Under the pieces are notes generated by a model, which ran no database searches, was not told where the DNA came from, and was given only the letters and a program-made list of their open reading frames with translations. A stretch of DNA of 64,000 nt, taken from assembly GCF_001570625.1 (NCBI RefSeq), contig NZ_BBQT01000002.1:1-64000 (forward strand), read 5' to 3'. Numbering within the stretch: position 1 is the stretch's first letter; each line of letters begins with the position of its first letter. A program made the translations under genes and the position numbers. The DNA comes from Syntrophomonas wolfei subsp. methylbutyratica. GTDB lineage: Bacteria; Bacillota; Syntrophomonadia; Syntrophomonadales; Syntrophomonadaceae. Positions 55,964-64,000 of the stretch are shown one piece after another.

Positions 55964-56965
55964 ATGTCTAAGATAGGAATTCCAAGAACCCTGGCCTATT
56001 TTATCTATTTTCCGCTATGGAAGACCTTTTTTGAGGAACTGGGCCATGAAGTGGTACTTTCGCCAGCTACCAGTAAAGCCATTCTTGATCGAGGCGTCAA
56101 AGAAGCGGTAAACGATGCCTGCATCCCCATAAAACTTTATCACGGACATGCCGCTGCTCTGGCGGGGAAGGCCGATTATATTTTCTGCCCCCGCCTGGTC
56201 AGTGTACGCAGTCATGGAGATTTTGGCACCGAAACTTTTTGTCCCAAGTTTTTGGGTCTGCCGGATATGCTTCGCCTGGCTATGGATGATCTGCCGGAAA
56301 TTATAGATATCAGGGTTGACCTTAAGCAAGGAAAAGACGAGCTCTGGCAGCTTTCTCAAAAAATAGGGAAGAGCCTGGGAAACAGCGGGGAAGAAGTTAA
56401 AAGAGCCTTTAACAGGGCTCGTAAACGGCAACGTCAATACAACAGCTTGCTTTGCCAGGAGATGCTTCCCCTGGAAGCTCTGAGGATTATAGAAAAAAAG
56501 ATCCCGGTTCCAAGAAAAGAAAAGAGTAACAATAACTATGATTTGCAGGTAGCGGTAGTAGGATATCCTTACTTGCTTTATGATGCTTATATTAATGCGG
56601 GATTGCTGGCTATACTGGAAAAAGAAAAGGTCAAGGTATATACTCAGGATATGATAAGTGACCGGAAGATGAACCGGCAGGCCAAAACCTTGCCCAAGAG
56701 TACATTCTGGTATTTTTCCAACCGGGTGATTTACGGAGCTTTGCATTTTATGCAGCGCCCGGAGATAGAGGGAGTTATTCACCTTACGGCTTTTGCCTGT
56801 GGGCCTGATTCCATGGTGGACAGGCTGTTGGAGATAGAAAGCCGGCGGAGAGGCAATCGGCCTTACTTATCCATCGCCGTTGATGAACATACGGGAGAAG
56901 CGGGAGTCCGAACCAGGATAGAGGCTTTTGTAGATATGTTGCGCTACCGGAGGGAGAGGAAATGA
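55964..56965 (+). CDS. DUF2229 protein (acyl-CoA dehydratase activase-related), first paralogue
   Basis: 333 residues from the ATG at 55964 (GGGGAGAGG upstream). It starts KIGIPRTLAYFIYFPLWKTFFEELGHEVV, a DUF2229-type beginning. Conserved cysteines in NDACIPIKLYHGH and IFCPRLVSV, and FACGPDSMVD plus DEHTGEAGVRTRIEAF near the end, fit a [4Fe-4S] protein related to 2-hydroxyacyl-CoA dehydratase subunits. It forms a coupled unit with the next two genes (ATGA overlap). The partner dehydratase subunits HgdA/HgdB are not here. Confidence 0.83.
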   Translation: MSKIGIPRTLAYFIYFPLWKTFFEELGHEVVLSPATSKAILDRGVKEAVNDACIPIKLYHGHAAALAGKADYIFCPRLVSVRSHGDFGTETFCPKFLGLPDMLRLAMDDLPEIIDIRVDLKQGKDELWQLSQKIGKSLGNSGEEVKRAFNRARKRQRQYNSLLCQEMLPLEALRIIEKKIPVPRKEKSNNNYDLQVAVVGYPYLLYDAYINAGLLAILEKEKVKVYTQDMISDRKMNRQAKTLPKSTFWYFSNRVIYGALHFMQRPEIEGVIHLTAFACGPDSMVDRLLEIESRRRGNRPYLSIAVDEHTGEAGVRTRIEAFVDMLRYRRERK

Positions 56966-58062
56966 AAATCAGTTTCCCCCATATGGGTTATTCCTATATT
57001 GCGTTAAAATGGCTGGTGAACCACCTGGGGCATGAGTGTATTGTTCCCCCTGAGCCCAGTAAGAAAACGCTGGATTTGGGGGTGCGTTATTCCCCGGAAT
57101 TCGCCTGTATACCGTTTAAAATCTTGACAGGGACCTATCTGGAGGTGGCGGAAAAAGGAGCGGAAATCATACTGACCTCCGGGGGTATGGGGCCTTGCCG
57201 GGCCGGTTATTACTGGGTAATGCACCAGTACCTCCTGGATGAAATCGGTAAAAAGGTGAAGGTAATCGCCTTTGAACCACCGCTCTGTGACTTGAGAGAC
57301 TTCTGGCGCAAGTTGCACCGCTTGCGGGTGAGCGGGGGCTTATCAGTGAAAGCCTTTATTCAGGTCATAAAGGTGGCGTGGGAGAAAATTAAGGCCATTG
57401 ATGACATGGAGATGCAATCGCATAGTATCCGGCCTTATGAAGAGAAACGCGGGGATACTACCCGGGCCCTATGGGAAGCCCTGCAATTTGTGGATGAAGC
57501 CAATAGTGAGAAGGAGGTAGACGAAGCCCGGCAAGAAGGGCTGAGAGTCCTGCAAGAAGTCCGGCGGGATGAGAGCCGCGACCCCGTAAAGATTGGAATT
57601 ATCGGGGAAATATATGTGGTTCTGGAACCTGCTGCCAATCATTATTTGCAGATTATGCTGGGAGAGATGGGGGTTTATACGGACCGTTCCATTTACCTCA
57701 GTTCCTACACCCGCAAAAATACCATAGTAAACCTGGAGGGGGATATTTTCCAGGTGGCCCGGCCCTATTTAAATGAAGCACCTATTGGCGGACACGGGGT
57801 TAACAGTATAGGGGAAACCATATTATACGCCCGGCATGGCTTCGATGGAGTGGTGCAACTGGCTCCCTTTGCCTGTATTCCGGAAATAGTGGCCAAAAGT
57901 ATTATACCTGCGGTAAGCCGGGATTTTAATATACCGGTATTAACCTTGTTTATTGACGAGCAAACGGGAAAGGCTGGAGTGCAGACCCGGCTGGAGGCTT
58001 TTGTGGACCTGCTGGAAAAGCGGCGGGAGCTCAAACGCCAAAGGGAGAGATGGGCAATATGA
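56962..58062 (+). CDS. DUF2229/CoA protein activase-like protein, second paralogue
   Basis: 366 residues. KISFPHMGYSYIALKWLVNHLGHE at the start parallels the first paralogue. Cysteines lie in SPEFACIPFKILTG, GGMGPCRAGYYW, PPLCDLRD and APFACIPEIV; the C-terminus has DEQTGKAGVQTRLEAFVD. The start overlaps the previous stop by 4 nt and its own stop overlaps the activase start. In larger proteins of this class the two halves and the activase are fused, so the trio may build the same complex from separate chains. Confidence 0.83.
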   Translation: MKISFPHMGYSYIALKWLVNHLGHECIVPPEPSKKTLDLGVRYSPEFACIPFKILTGTYLEVAEKGAEIILTSGGMGPCRAGYYWVMHQYLLDEIGKKVKVIAFEPPLCDLRDFWRKLHRLRVSGGLSVKAFIQVIKVAWEKIKAIDDMEMQSHSIRPYEEKRGDTTRALWEALQFVDEANSEKEVDEARQEGLRVLQEVRRDESRDPVKIGIIGEIYVVLEPAANHYLQIMLGEMGVYTDRSIYLSSYTRKNTIVNLEGDIFQVARPYLNEAPIGGHGVNSIGETILYARHGFDGVVQLAPFACIPEIVAKSIIPAVSRDFNIPVLTLFIDEQTGKAGVQTRLEAFVDLLEKRRELKRQRERWAI

Positions 58063-59021
58063 AGAAGGCATATCTTGGTGTTGATGTGGGCTCGGTAAGC
58101 ACCAACCTGGTAGTTTTGGACGAGAGCAATGAGGTGGTGGCGGCGGAATATTTGCGTACCAGCGGGCAGCCTATTGCCACCGTACAGAAGGGACTCTACT
58201 CCATAGGCCAGAAGCTAAAAGGCCAGTTGGAGATAGCCGGGGTCGGAACTACGGGTAGCGCCCGTTATCTCAGCAGCATGATAATAGGCGCTGACATTGT
58301 GAAGAATGAAATCACTGCCCATGCTATTGCGGCTTCTTCGGTGGTGCCGGGGGTCAATACCATTATTGAAATCGGCGGGCAGGATTCTAAAATAATTATA
58401 CTGCGTGAGGGAGTGGTAACCGATTTCGCTATGAACACCGTATGTGCGGCCGGAACCGGCTCATTTCTAGATCAGCAGGCCAGCCGCTTGACCATAGCGA
58501 TCGAAGACTTTGGCAACCTGGCTCTGCAAGCAAAAAATCCGGTTCGCATAGCAGGACGTTGTGCGGTTTTTGCCGAATCAGACATGATACATAAGCAGCA
58601 GCTGGGATATAATAATGAGGATATCATTGCGGGGCTATGTGAAGCCCTGGTCAGGAACTACATGAATAATGTAGGTAAAGGCAAAGAGATTCTGCCTCCG
58701 GTTTTATTTCAGGGAGGAGTTGCCGCTAACCAGGGTCTGGTAGAAGCTTTTAAGAAATACCTGGAAATGGATGTTATCGTACCGCCGTGGTATGATGTTA
58801 TGGGAGCCATCGGAGCAGCCCTGCTGGCCCGGAGGGCGGTGGATAAGAAGCAAAAGAGCAGTTTTAAAGGCTTTAATATCCGGGAGATTACTTTTAAGAC
58901 CCGTAGTTTTGAATGTCAGGGTTGTTCCAACGCTTGCGAAGTGGTACAGTTTTTTGAGAATGATGATTTGATAGCCCGCTGGGGCGATCGCTGCGGCAAA
59001 TGGGAACTGCAGGCGGTCTAG
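58059..59021 (+). CDS. Acyl-CoA dehydratase activase (BadF/BadG/BcrA/BcrD ATPase, HgdC-like)
   Basis: 320 residues from the ATG at 58059 (ATGA overlap, GGGAGAG upstream). ASKHA-fold ATPase: GVDVGSVSTNLVVLD, IIEIGGQDSKII, NTVCAAGTGSFLDQQA, AGRCAVFAESDM (the two cysteines that hold the inter-subunit [4Fe-4S] cluster in HgdC) and FQGGVAANQG. A C-terminal extension CQGCSNACEV could bind another cluster. Activases use ATP to push a low-potential electron into a partner protein; the likely partners are the two DUF2229 proteins. Confidence 0.9.
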   Translation: MKKAYLGVDVGSVSTNLVVLDESNEVVAAEYLRTSGQPIATVQKGLYSIGQKLKGQLEIAGVGTTGSARYLSSMIIGADIVKNEITAHAIAASSVVPGVNTIIEIGGQDSKIIILREGVVTDFAMNTVCAAGTGSFLDQQASRLTIAIEDFGNLALQAKNPVRIAGRCAVFAESDMIHKQQLGYNNEDIIAGLCEALVRNYMNNVGKGKEILPPVLFQGGVAANQGLVEAFKKYLEMDVIVPPWYDVMGAIGAALLARRAVDKKQKSSFKGFNIREITFKTRSFECQGCSNACEVVQFFENDDLIARWGDRCGKWELQAV

Positions 59022-59091
59022 AATTTGTTATCTGTTTTCATGACCGGAGGACAGCAGGTCATGATTACATAAAAAAAGGGGAGGTAGAAGA

Positions 59092-60270
59092 ATGAGAGTG
59101 AGCAAGAGGCTAGTGTTGTTGGTGCTGATGTTGTTCGCGCTGGGAGTTCTGGCCGGCTGTGGCAGCAAGCAGGAAGGTGGCGATAAAGCCGGAGGAGATA
59201 AAACGGCAGTCGAAACCATACCGGTAGGAATTAATGTAGAGCTTTCCGGTGACCTGGCCAGTTATGGCTCCAATTCCAGAAATGGTATGGTTCTGGCTAT
59301 TGAAGAAATCAACCAGGCCGGGGGAGTGCTGGGAAAAGAACTGAAGTACATTGAGAGAGATTGCCAGTCCAAACCGGATGAAGCTATGAATAATAGCGCG
59401 GCCCTGGCGGGAGAAAAGATTATAGCCCAGCTGGGGCCTCTGACCAGTGGAGCTGTAGCAGGGAGTACCCCGGTTATGATGCAGAATAAGATAGCGCTTA
59501 TTGCTCCGGCCGCGACCGCCGAAAATGTTACTGTAGAAGAAAAAACCGGCAAGACCTTGGATTATATTTTCCGGGTCTGTTACCTGGATGCCGACCAGGC
59601 CAAGCGTATGGCTGAATTTGCTTTAAACGACCTCAAGGTAAAGAATGCCGCCATCTTTGGCAGCACTTCTGATGATTATGCCAAAGGACTGGCCAAGTAT
59701 TTCGAGGAAGCCTTCATAGCCGGTGGTGGAAAAATTGTGGCTAAAGAAGGTTATGTCAATGGGGACAAGGATTTTAAGGCTACCCTGACCAAACTGAGAA
59801 GCAAAAACCCGGAATTTATTTATGTGCCCGGCTACTACACCGAAGTGGCATTGCTGATCAAACAGGCTCGTGATTTGGATATCAAGGTTCCCATCGGCGG
59901 CGGCGATGGCTGGGATTCACCAGATATGGTAAAGGTGGCGGGAGTAGAAGCCTTGAATAATACTTATTTTGCTAATCACTACTCAGTAGAGGACCCCTCG
60001 CCGGCGATCTCTTCATTTGTTAAGGCATATGAAGCTAAATATAAAAAGCTTCCCGATTCATTTGCGGCTCTGGGTTATGATTCCGCCAAAATACTGGCTC
60101 AGGCTATAAAAGATGCTGGCGAAGCTGATTCTGCCAAGGTAGCGCAGGCTCTGGCGCAGATAAAGGACTTCCCGGGAATAACCGGTACCATGAGTATTAA
60201 CGAAAAACATAATCCGGTTAAGAAGATAGTGGTAATCGAATATAAAGACGGCAAACTGGTATCACGATAA
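59092..60270 (+). CDS. livJ: Branched-chain amino-acid ABC transporter, substrate-binding lipoprotein
   Basis: 392 residues. Signal peptide with lipobox LAGC (Cys about 22), then a Gly/Asp-rich linker and a Leu/Ile/Val-binding periplasmic fold (type I). PIGGGDGWDSPDMVKVAGVE and the C-terminal KDFPGITGTMSINEKHNPVKK are typical. It hands amino acids (or related ligands) to LivHMGF. The gap to livH (373 nt) holds an inserted element, so the receptor may be expressed partly on its own. Confidence 0.93.
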   Translation: MRVSKRLVLLVLMLFALGVLAGCGSKQEGGDKAGGDKTAVETIPVGINVELSGDLASYGSNSRNGMVLAIEEINQAGGVLGKELKYIERDCQSKPDEAMNNSAALAGEKIIAQLGPLTSGAVAGSTPVMMQNKIALIAPAATAENVTVEEKTGKTLDYIFRVCYLDADQAKRMAEFALNDLKVKNAAIFGSTSDDYAKGLAKYFEEAFIAGGGKIVAKEGYVNGDKDFKATLTKLRSKNPEFIYVPGYYTEVALLIKQARDLDIKVPIGGGDGWDSPDMVKVAGVEALNNTYFANHYSVEDPSPAISSFVKAYEAKYKKLPDSFAALGYDSAKILAQAIKDAGEADSAKVAQALAQIKDFPGITGTMSINEKHNPVKKIVVIEYKDGKLVSR

Positions 60271-60643
60271 TAGCATATGCCCATGGTCAAAGGGAGGGGC
60301 AACCCTCTCTTTAACCTATGCTGCCTGGATTTAGATTAATGTACGGTGAGAGGAGAGTTGAGCTGTCCCAACACCATCTCTCACAAAGAAATTCCATATA
60401 TAATAATGAATGATTCTCCTGCAAAAACCCCTTTTTGTTGCATAAGGGTTGCATGAATATACAAAACGCTGGTGAAGGTGAAAGCGGGCGGTCGAAGACC
60501 GCCCTTACAATGCCTTGCAGTCGCTATTAAGGGAGCTGAGCGGTATATTTATGCACACTAATGCATATTTATTACTTTTTGCAGTGACATCCTCAGTTGA
60601 ATAAAAGATAATAAAGCTATAGTTCTAGTTGGGAGTGGCAGTA
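60271..60643. other. Gap between livJ and livH
   Basis: Contains a GGGAGG/CCCTCT inverted repeat (about 60288-60312) that could partly end livJ transcription, then the inserted element at 60412-60591. No gene. Confidence 0.5.
60412..60591 (+). mobile_element. MITE-like element, copy G (180 bp)
   Basis: Starts GATTCTCCTGCAAAAA and ends TTTTTGCAGTGACATC, same orientation as copies A, B and F. Interior: GCGGGCGGTC-GAA-GACCGCCC hairpin and GTCGCTATTAAGGGAGCTGA. The flanks ATGAAT and CTCAGT differ, so no target duplication is recognisable. It splits the liv operon. Confidence 0.82.
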
Positions 60644-61525
60644 TTGCTGGAATTTTTGCAACAATTGATAAATGGCTTGTCATTAGGGGCGATATATGCC
60701 CTGATTGCCCTGGGCTACACCATGGTTTACGGAATAATAATGCTGATAAACTTTGCCCACGGAGACATAATGATGGTGGGAGCCTATGTAGGGTTTTTTT
60801 CTATAGCAGTTCTGGGTAGCAATATTTTTGCAGCACTGATATTTGCTATGCTTAGTTGTGCTGTCCTGGGAGTGCTGATAGAAAAGATTGCCTATAAACC
60901 ATTACGGAATTCCTCTCGTATTGCGGCCCTTATCACCGCTATCGGGGTATCCTTGTTTTTAGAATATTTTACCCTCTTTCTTTTAACGCCCCAACAAAGG
61001 GTATTCCCCGAAGCCGCATTTCCCCTCCATAAATATCAAATCGGAGGATTGTTGATATCCAATAAGGATATTTTTATTTTTGCCCTGGCCGTTATTCTTA
61101 TGATCGCCCTGCAGTATATTATTAAAAGGACCAGAACCGGCAAGGCTATGCGAGCGGTTTCGCTGGATCGTGAGGCCGCAATTTTGATGGGTATCAGTGT
61201 AGATAGAACCATTTCCATAACCTTTGCTATTGGCTCCTCCCTGGCCGCTGCCGCCGGGGTGATGATAGGAATTTACTATAACACCATTAACCCGCTGATG
61301 GGCATAATTCCCGGATTGAAAGCATTCGTAGCGGCTGTTTTGGGAGGAATTGGCATAATCCCCGGGGCCATGGTCGGGGGATTCCTCATGGGGATTCTGG
61401 AAACCATGGTCAGCGGTTATGGCAGTACCCTCTACCGTGATGCGGTAGCCTTTGGTGTTTTAATATTGATTCTCCTGGTTAAACCCACCGGTTTGTTTGG
61501 CAAGGATACCGGGGAAAAAGTGTAG
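60644..61525 (+). CDS. livH: Branched-chain amino-acid ABC transporter permease
   Basis: About 293 residues from a TTG at 60644 (GGGAGTGG upstream). About eight membrane segments, with GAIYALIALGYTMVYGIIMLINFAHGD (here by position 18-44) characteristic of LivH. It pairs with LivM in the membrane. Confidence 0.93.
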   Translation: MLEFLQQLINGLSLGAIYALIALGYTMVYGIIMLINFAHGDIMMVGAYVGFFSIAVLGSNIFAALIFAMLSCAVLGVLIEKIAYKPLRNSSRIAALITAIGVSLFLEYFTLFLLTPQQRVFPEAAFPLHKYQIGGLLISNKDIFIFALAVILMIALQYIIKRTRTGKAMRAVSLDREAAILMGISVDRTISITFAIGSSLAAAAGVMIGIYYNTINPLMGIIPGLKAFVAAVLGGIGIIPGAMVGGFLMGILETMVSGYGSTLYRDAVAFGVLILILLVKPTGLFGKDTGEKV

Positions 61526-61533
61526 GTGAGAAG

Positions 61534-62502
61534 ATGGAGAAAAAGCGATTTGTTCCACGAAGCTTTCTAATTGAAGTACTGGTTTTGGCAGGCATTTTTA
61601 CCCTGGTGCAGTACCTGATAGTATCGGGTTTGTTAAATGAATACTACCAGATAAATTTATCCTCTATGTGTATAAATATAATTTTGGCGGTAAGCTTGAA
61701 TTTGATTAACGGTTTTACCGGGCAATTATCCCTGGGTCATGCCGGGTTTATGGCTGTGGGTGCCTATGCGGCGGTAGTAGTTACTACTATTTACAGCCAG
61801 CCCTTTATACTGGGTCTGCTAGCCGCCTGCCTGGCCGCAGGACTGGCCGGTCTTATTATAGGGGTACCTACCCTCAGGTTAAAGGGGGATTATCTGGCCA
61901 TTGCCACCCTGGGTTTTGGGGAAATCATCCGGGTAATTTTACAAAACATCGATTTCATTGGCGGTCCGGCTGGAATTTTGGGAATACCCCGTTACAGCAC
62001 CTGGCCCTGGTTGTTTGGCTTAACCATCTTCACTATAGTAATTATTGTAAATCTTATTAATTCCAGTTATGGCCGGGCAATAATATCCGTGCGTGAAGAT
62101 GAAGTGGCTTCAGAATTAATGGGCATAAATACCACCAATTACAAAGTACTGGCTTTCGTTATTGGCGCATTGTTTGCCGGGCTGGCCGGAGCGCTCTACG
62201 CCCATTATTTCTATATTATCAAACCCTCAACTTTCAATTTCTTAAAGTCTTTTGACATCCTGGTCATGGTGGTTCTGGGCGGGCTGGGCAGTACCACCGG
62301 GGCGGTTATAGCCGCTATTTTCGTTACCATGCTTACGGCCGCCTTGCAGACTTTCCCGGCTATTCGCATGGTTCTTTACGCAGTTACTCTGGTGGTGGTT
62401 ATGGTTTACCGGCCTCAGGGCTTGATGGGCAATAAGGAATGGGGCCGGCGGACTTGGGGCAGGATTTGGGGTGAGAAAAATGAGCCTCTTGCAAATAAAT
62501 AA
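61534..62502 (+). CDS. livM: Branched-chain amino-acid ABC transporter permease
   Basis: 322 residues. NLINGFTGQLSLGHAGFMAVGAYAA and VREDEVASELMGINTTNYKVLAF mark LivM. ATG 61534, 8 nt after livH. Its end overlaps livG. Confidence 0.93.
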   Translation: MEKKRFVPRSFLIEVLVLAGIFTLVQYLIVSGLLNEYYQINLSSMCINIILAVSLNLINGFTGQLSLGHAGFMAVGAYAAVVVTTIYSQPFILGLLAACLAAGLAGLIIGVPTLRLKGDYLAIATLGFGEIIRVILQNIDFIGGPAGILGIPRYSTWPWLFGLTIFTIVIIVNLINSSYGRAIISVREDEVASELMGINTTNYKVLAFVIGALFAGLAGALYAHYFYIIKPSTFNFLKSFDILVMVVLGGLGSTTGAVIAAIFVTMLTAALQTFPAIRMVLYAVTLVVVMVYRPQGLMGNKEWGRRTWGRIWGEKNEPLANK

Positions 62503-63247
62503 TTTAAACAAATCCTTTGGCGGGCTCAGCGCAGTGCTGGATTTCAACTTCCACCTGGAAGACGGTGAACTGCTGGGTCTGATTGGACCCAATGGAGCCG
62601 GTAAAACCACGGTATTTAATCTGATTACCGGGGTATACAAGCCGGATGAGGGTAATATTATTTTTTCGGGACGAGATATCACCGGTTTAGCGCCCTATAC
62701 TATTTGCCAGCAGGGAATCGCCCGCACCTTCCAAAACATCCGGCTTTTTAAAGACATCAGCGTTTTGGACAATGTCCGCATTGCTTTGCATAAAGATGCA
62801 CCCTATGGCTTGCTGAAAACTTTGCTTAGAACCCCGGGATTTTTCCAGGGCGAAATAGAGATAAATAAAAAGGCTCGCGAATATTTGCAGATATTCAACC
62901 TGGAGGATAAAGCCGGCGAAATAGCTTCCAGCTTGCCTTATGGGGAACAGAGAAGGTTAGAAATAGCCCGGGCCCTGGCCACCAAACCAACCCTATTGAT
63001 ACTGGATGAGCCGGCTGCGGGAATGAATCCCAATGAAACCCGGGAATTGATGGACTTGATACGTTGGATCAGGAAAGACTTTGGCCTTAGCATACTATTG
63101 ATTGAACACGATATGTCTTTGGTCATGGGAGTTTGCGAGCGCATCTATGTTTTGGACTATGGGCAGGTTATTGCTGAAGGCCTGCCGGAAGAAATAAGGC
63201 GAAATAAACGGGTAATCGAAGCTTACCTGGGAGAGGAAGTCGGATAG
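62480..63247 (+). CDS. livG: Branched-chain amino-acid ABC transporter ATP-binding protein
   Basis: 255 residues from the ATG at 62480 (GGGGTGAG upstream), overlapping livM by 23 nt. Walker A GPNGAGKTTVFNLITG, LivG-type GIARTFQNIRLF, signature LPYGEQRRLEIARALA (a variant of LSGGQ) and Walker B LLILDEPAAGMNP. Confidence 0.95.
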   Translation: MSLLQINNLNKSFGGLSAVLDFNFHLEDGELLGLIGPNGAGKTTVFNLITGVYKPDEGNIIFSGRDITGLAPYTICQQGIARTFQNIRLFKDISVLDNVRIALHKDAPYGLLKTLLRTPGFFQGEIEINKKAREYLQIFNLEDKAGEIASSLPYGEQRRLEIARALATKPTLLILDEPAAGMNPNETRELMDLIRWIRKDFGLSILLIEHDMSLVMGVCERIYVLDYGQVIAEGLPEEIRRNKRVIEAYLGEEVG

Positions 63248-63250
63248 CCG

Positions 63251-63955
63251 GTGCTTGAGGTTAAAGGAATCGATGTATATTACGGCGCCATACACGCCCT
63301 CAAAGGACTGTCCCTGGAAGTGGAAGAGGGCAGTATAGTAACCCTGATTGGAGCCAATGGAGCCGGGAAGACCACTACGCTAAAAAGCATTTCCGGTTTG
63401 CTGCGGCTCAGGAATGGTGCAATTATGTTTAAAGGAAGCGATATCAGCAAAGTGGCTCCGGAAAAAATTGTGGGACTGGGCATATCCCAGGTACCGGAGG
63501 GTCGAAGGGTTTTTTCCACCATGACTGTTCTGGAGAACCTGGAAATGGGGGCCTACTTGCGCAAAGACAAGAAAGGGATAGAAAGCGACCTGGAGAATGT
63601 TTTTACCCGCTTTCCCCGGCTCAAGGAAAGGAGAAAACAAACCGCCGGAACCTTGAGTGGAGGCGAACAGCAGATGCTGGCTATTGGCCGGGCCTTGATG
63701 GCCCGACCCGAGTTGATGCTGATGGATGAGCCTTCCATGGGCCTGGCGCCTTTGTTAGTAAAGGAGATTTTTGAAATAATAAAAGACATCAACGCCCGGG
63801 GAACCACCATACTGTTGGTGGAGCAGAATGCCAATATGGCCCTGTCAATTGCCAACCGGGCCTATGTCATTGAAACCGGAGAAATAGTCCTGGAGGGGAC
63901 GGCCGAACAGTTGATAAACAGTGAGGAAGTAAAGAAGGCTTACCTGGGGGGATAG
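63251..63955 (+). CDS. livF: Branched-chain amino-acid ABC transporter ATP-binding protein
   Basis: 234 residues. Walker A GANGAGKTTTLKSISG, VPEGRRVFSTMTVLENLE (LivF hallmark), signature LSGGEQQMLAIGRALM and Walker B LMLMDEPSMGLAP. GTG start at 63251, 3 nt after livG. Confidence 0.95.
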   Translation: MLEVKGIDVYYGAIHALKGLSLEVEEGSIVTLIGANGAGKTTTLKSISGLLRLRNGAIMFKGSDISKVAPEKIVGLGISQVPEGRRVFSTMTVLENLEMGAYLRKDKKGIESDLENVFTRFPRLKERRKQTAGTLSGGEQQMLAIGRALMARPELMLMDEPSMGLAPLLVKEIFEIIKDINARGTTILLVEQNANMALSIANRAYVIETGEIVLEGTAEQLINSEEVKKAYLGG

Positions 63956-64000
63956 AAGACGGAAGACGGAGGACGGAGGACGGAAGAGGGAAGGCGGAAT
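63955..64000. repeat. GGAAGACGGAGG-type intergenic repeat (cut by the window edge)
   Basis: Runs of GACGGAAGACGGAGGACGG with variations follow directly after livF. They match the repeat at 25808-25857 and one arm of the 16S V1 insert. The copy continues past the window. Confidence 0.75.

Noticed and set aside
63000-63300. Minus-strand frames across livG/livF
   Set aside because: Shadows of strongly conserved ABC ATPase genes.

Overview
The window reads as the chromosomal origin region of an anaerobic, endospore-forming member of the Firmicutes (class Clostridia). The gene order around dnaA matches the Bacillus/Clostridia origin: yyaC, parB, parA, noc, rsmG, mnmG, mnmE, jag, yidC, rnpA, rpmH, then dnaA, dnaN, recF, remB, gyrB, gyrA, with serS, tadA, the SRP RNA, dnaX, ybaB, recR, yaaL, bofA and a 16S rRNA gene further out. 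bofA and yyaC point to sporulation. A 2-oxoacid:ferredoxin oxidoreductase, selA/selB and an acyl-CoA dehydratase activase cluster point to a strict anaerobe with selenoproteins. A Syntrophomonas-like organism is the best guess; this is inference from gene content and recall, not a database match.

Layout. 1-430 is the 5' end of a 16S rRNA gene on the minus strand, with an unusually long V1 helix. 716-4150 is a korABCD operon headed by a P-loop ATPase gene. 4642-8170 is bofA, yaaL, recR, ybaB, dnaX and the large SRP RNA, all leading away from the origin. 8485-24100 is accessory: XdhC, an rRNA methyltransferase, a broken AAA ATPase, a TetR/flavin reductase pair, PgeF, RmuC, TadA, a FIST plus PAS-GGDEF-HD-GYP signalling pair between direct repeats, and intact and decayed toxin-antitoxin genes. 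24096-29085 is a serine block: tRNAs, serS, serA and a class V aminotransferase behind a serine T-box. 29132-38396 is pdxS, gyrA, gyrB, remB, recF, dnaN and dnaA. The origin lies on both sides of dnaA; its unwinding element, with DnaA-trios, is between dnaA and dnaN.

Right of the origin, 38705-47946 is rpmH, rnpA, yidD, yidC, jag, mnmE, mnmG, rsmG, noc, parA and parB, followed by a parS site inside a 44-bp perfect palindrome. 48186-52549 carries a degenerate crotonase, an M23 peptidase, a bactofilin, YyaC and a YkvI-like transporter. 52610-55918 is selA-selB. 55964-59021 is two DUF2229 proteins and a BadF/HgdC-type activase. 59092-63955 is a branched-chain amino-acid ABC transporter (livJHMGF).

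The least explained structure is a family of short non-coding elements found at seven places (plus one end fragment). They have GATNNCACTGCAAAAA-type inverted ends, two distinguishable termini, exchangeable interior modules and, in four copies, exact 6-bp target duplications. They sit even inside conserved operons. A second sequence, rich in GGAAGACGGAGG, occurs between genes and also forms the expanded V1 helix of the 16S rRNA. All four serine tRNA isoacceptors lie in one 11-kb stretch beside serS and the serine biosynthesis genes.
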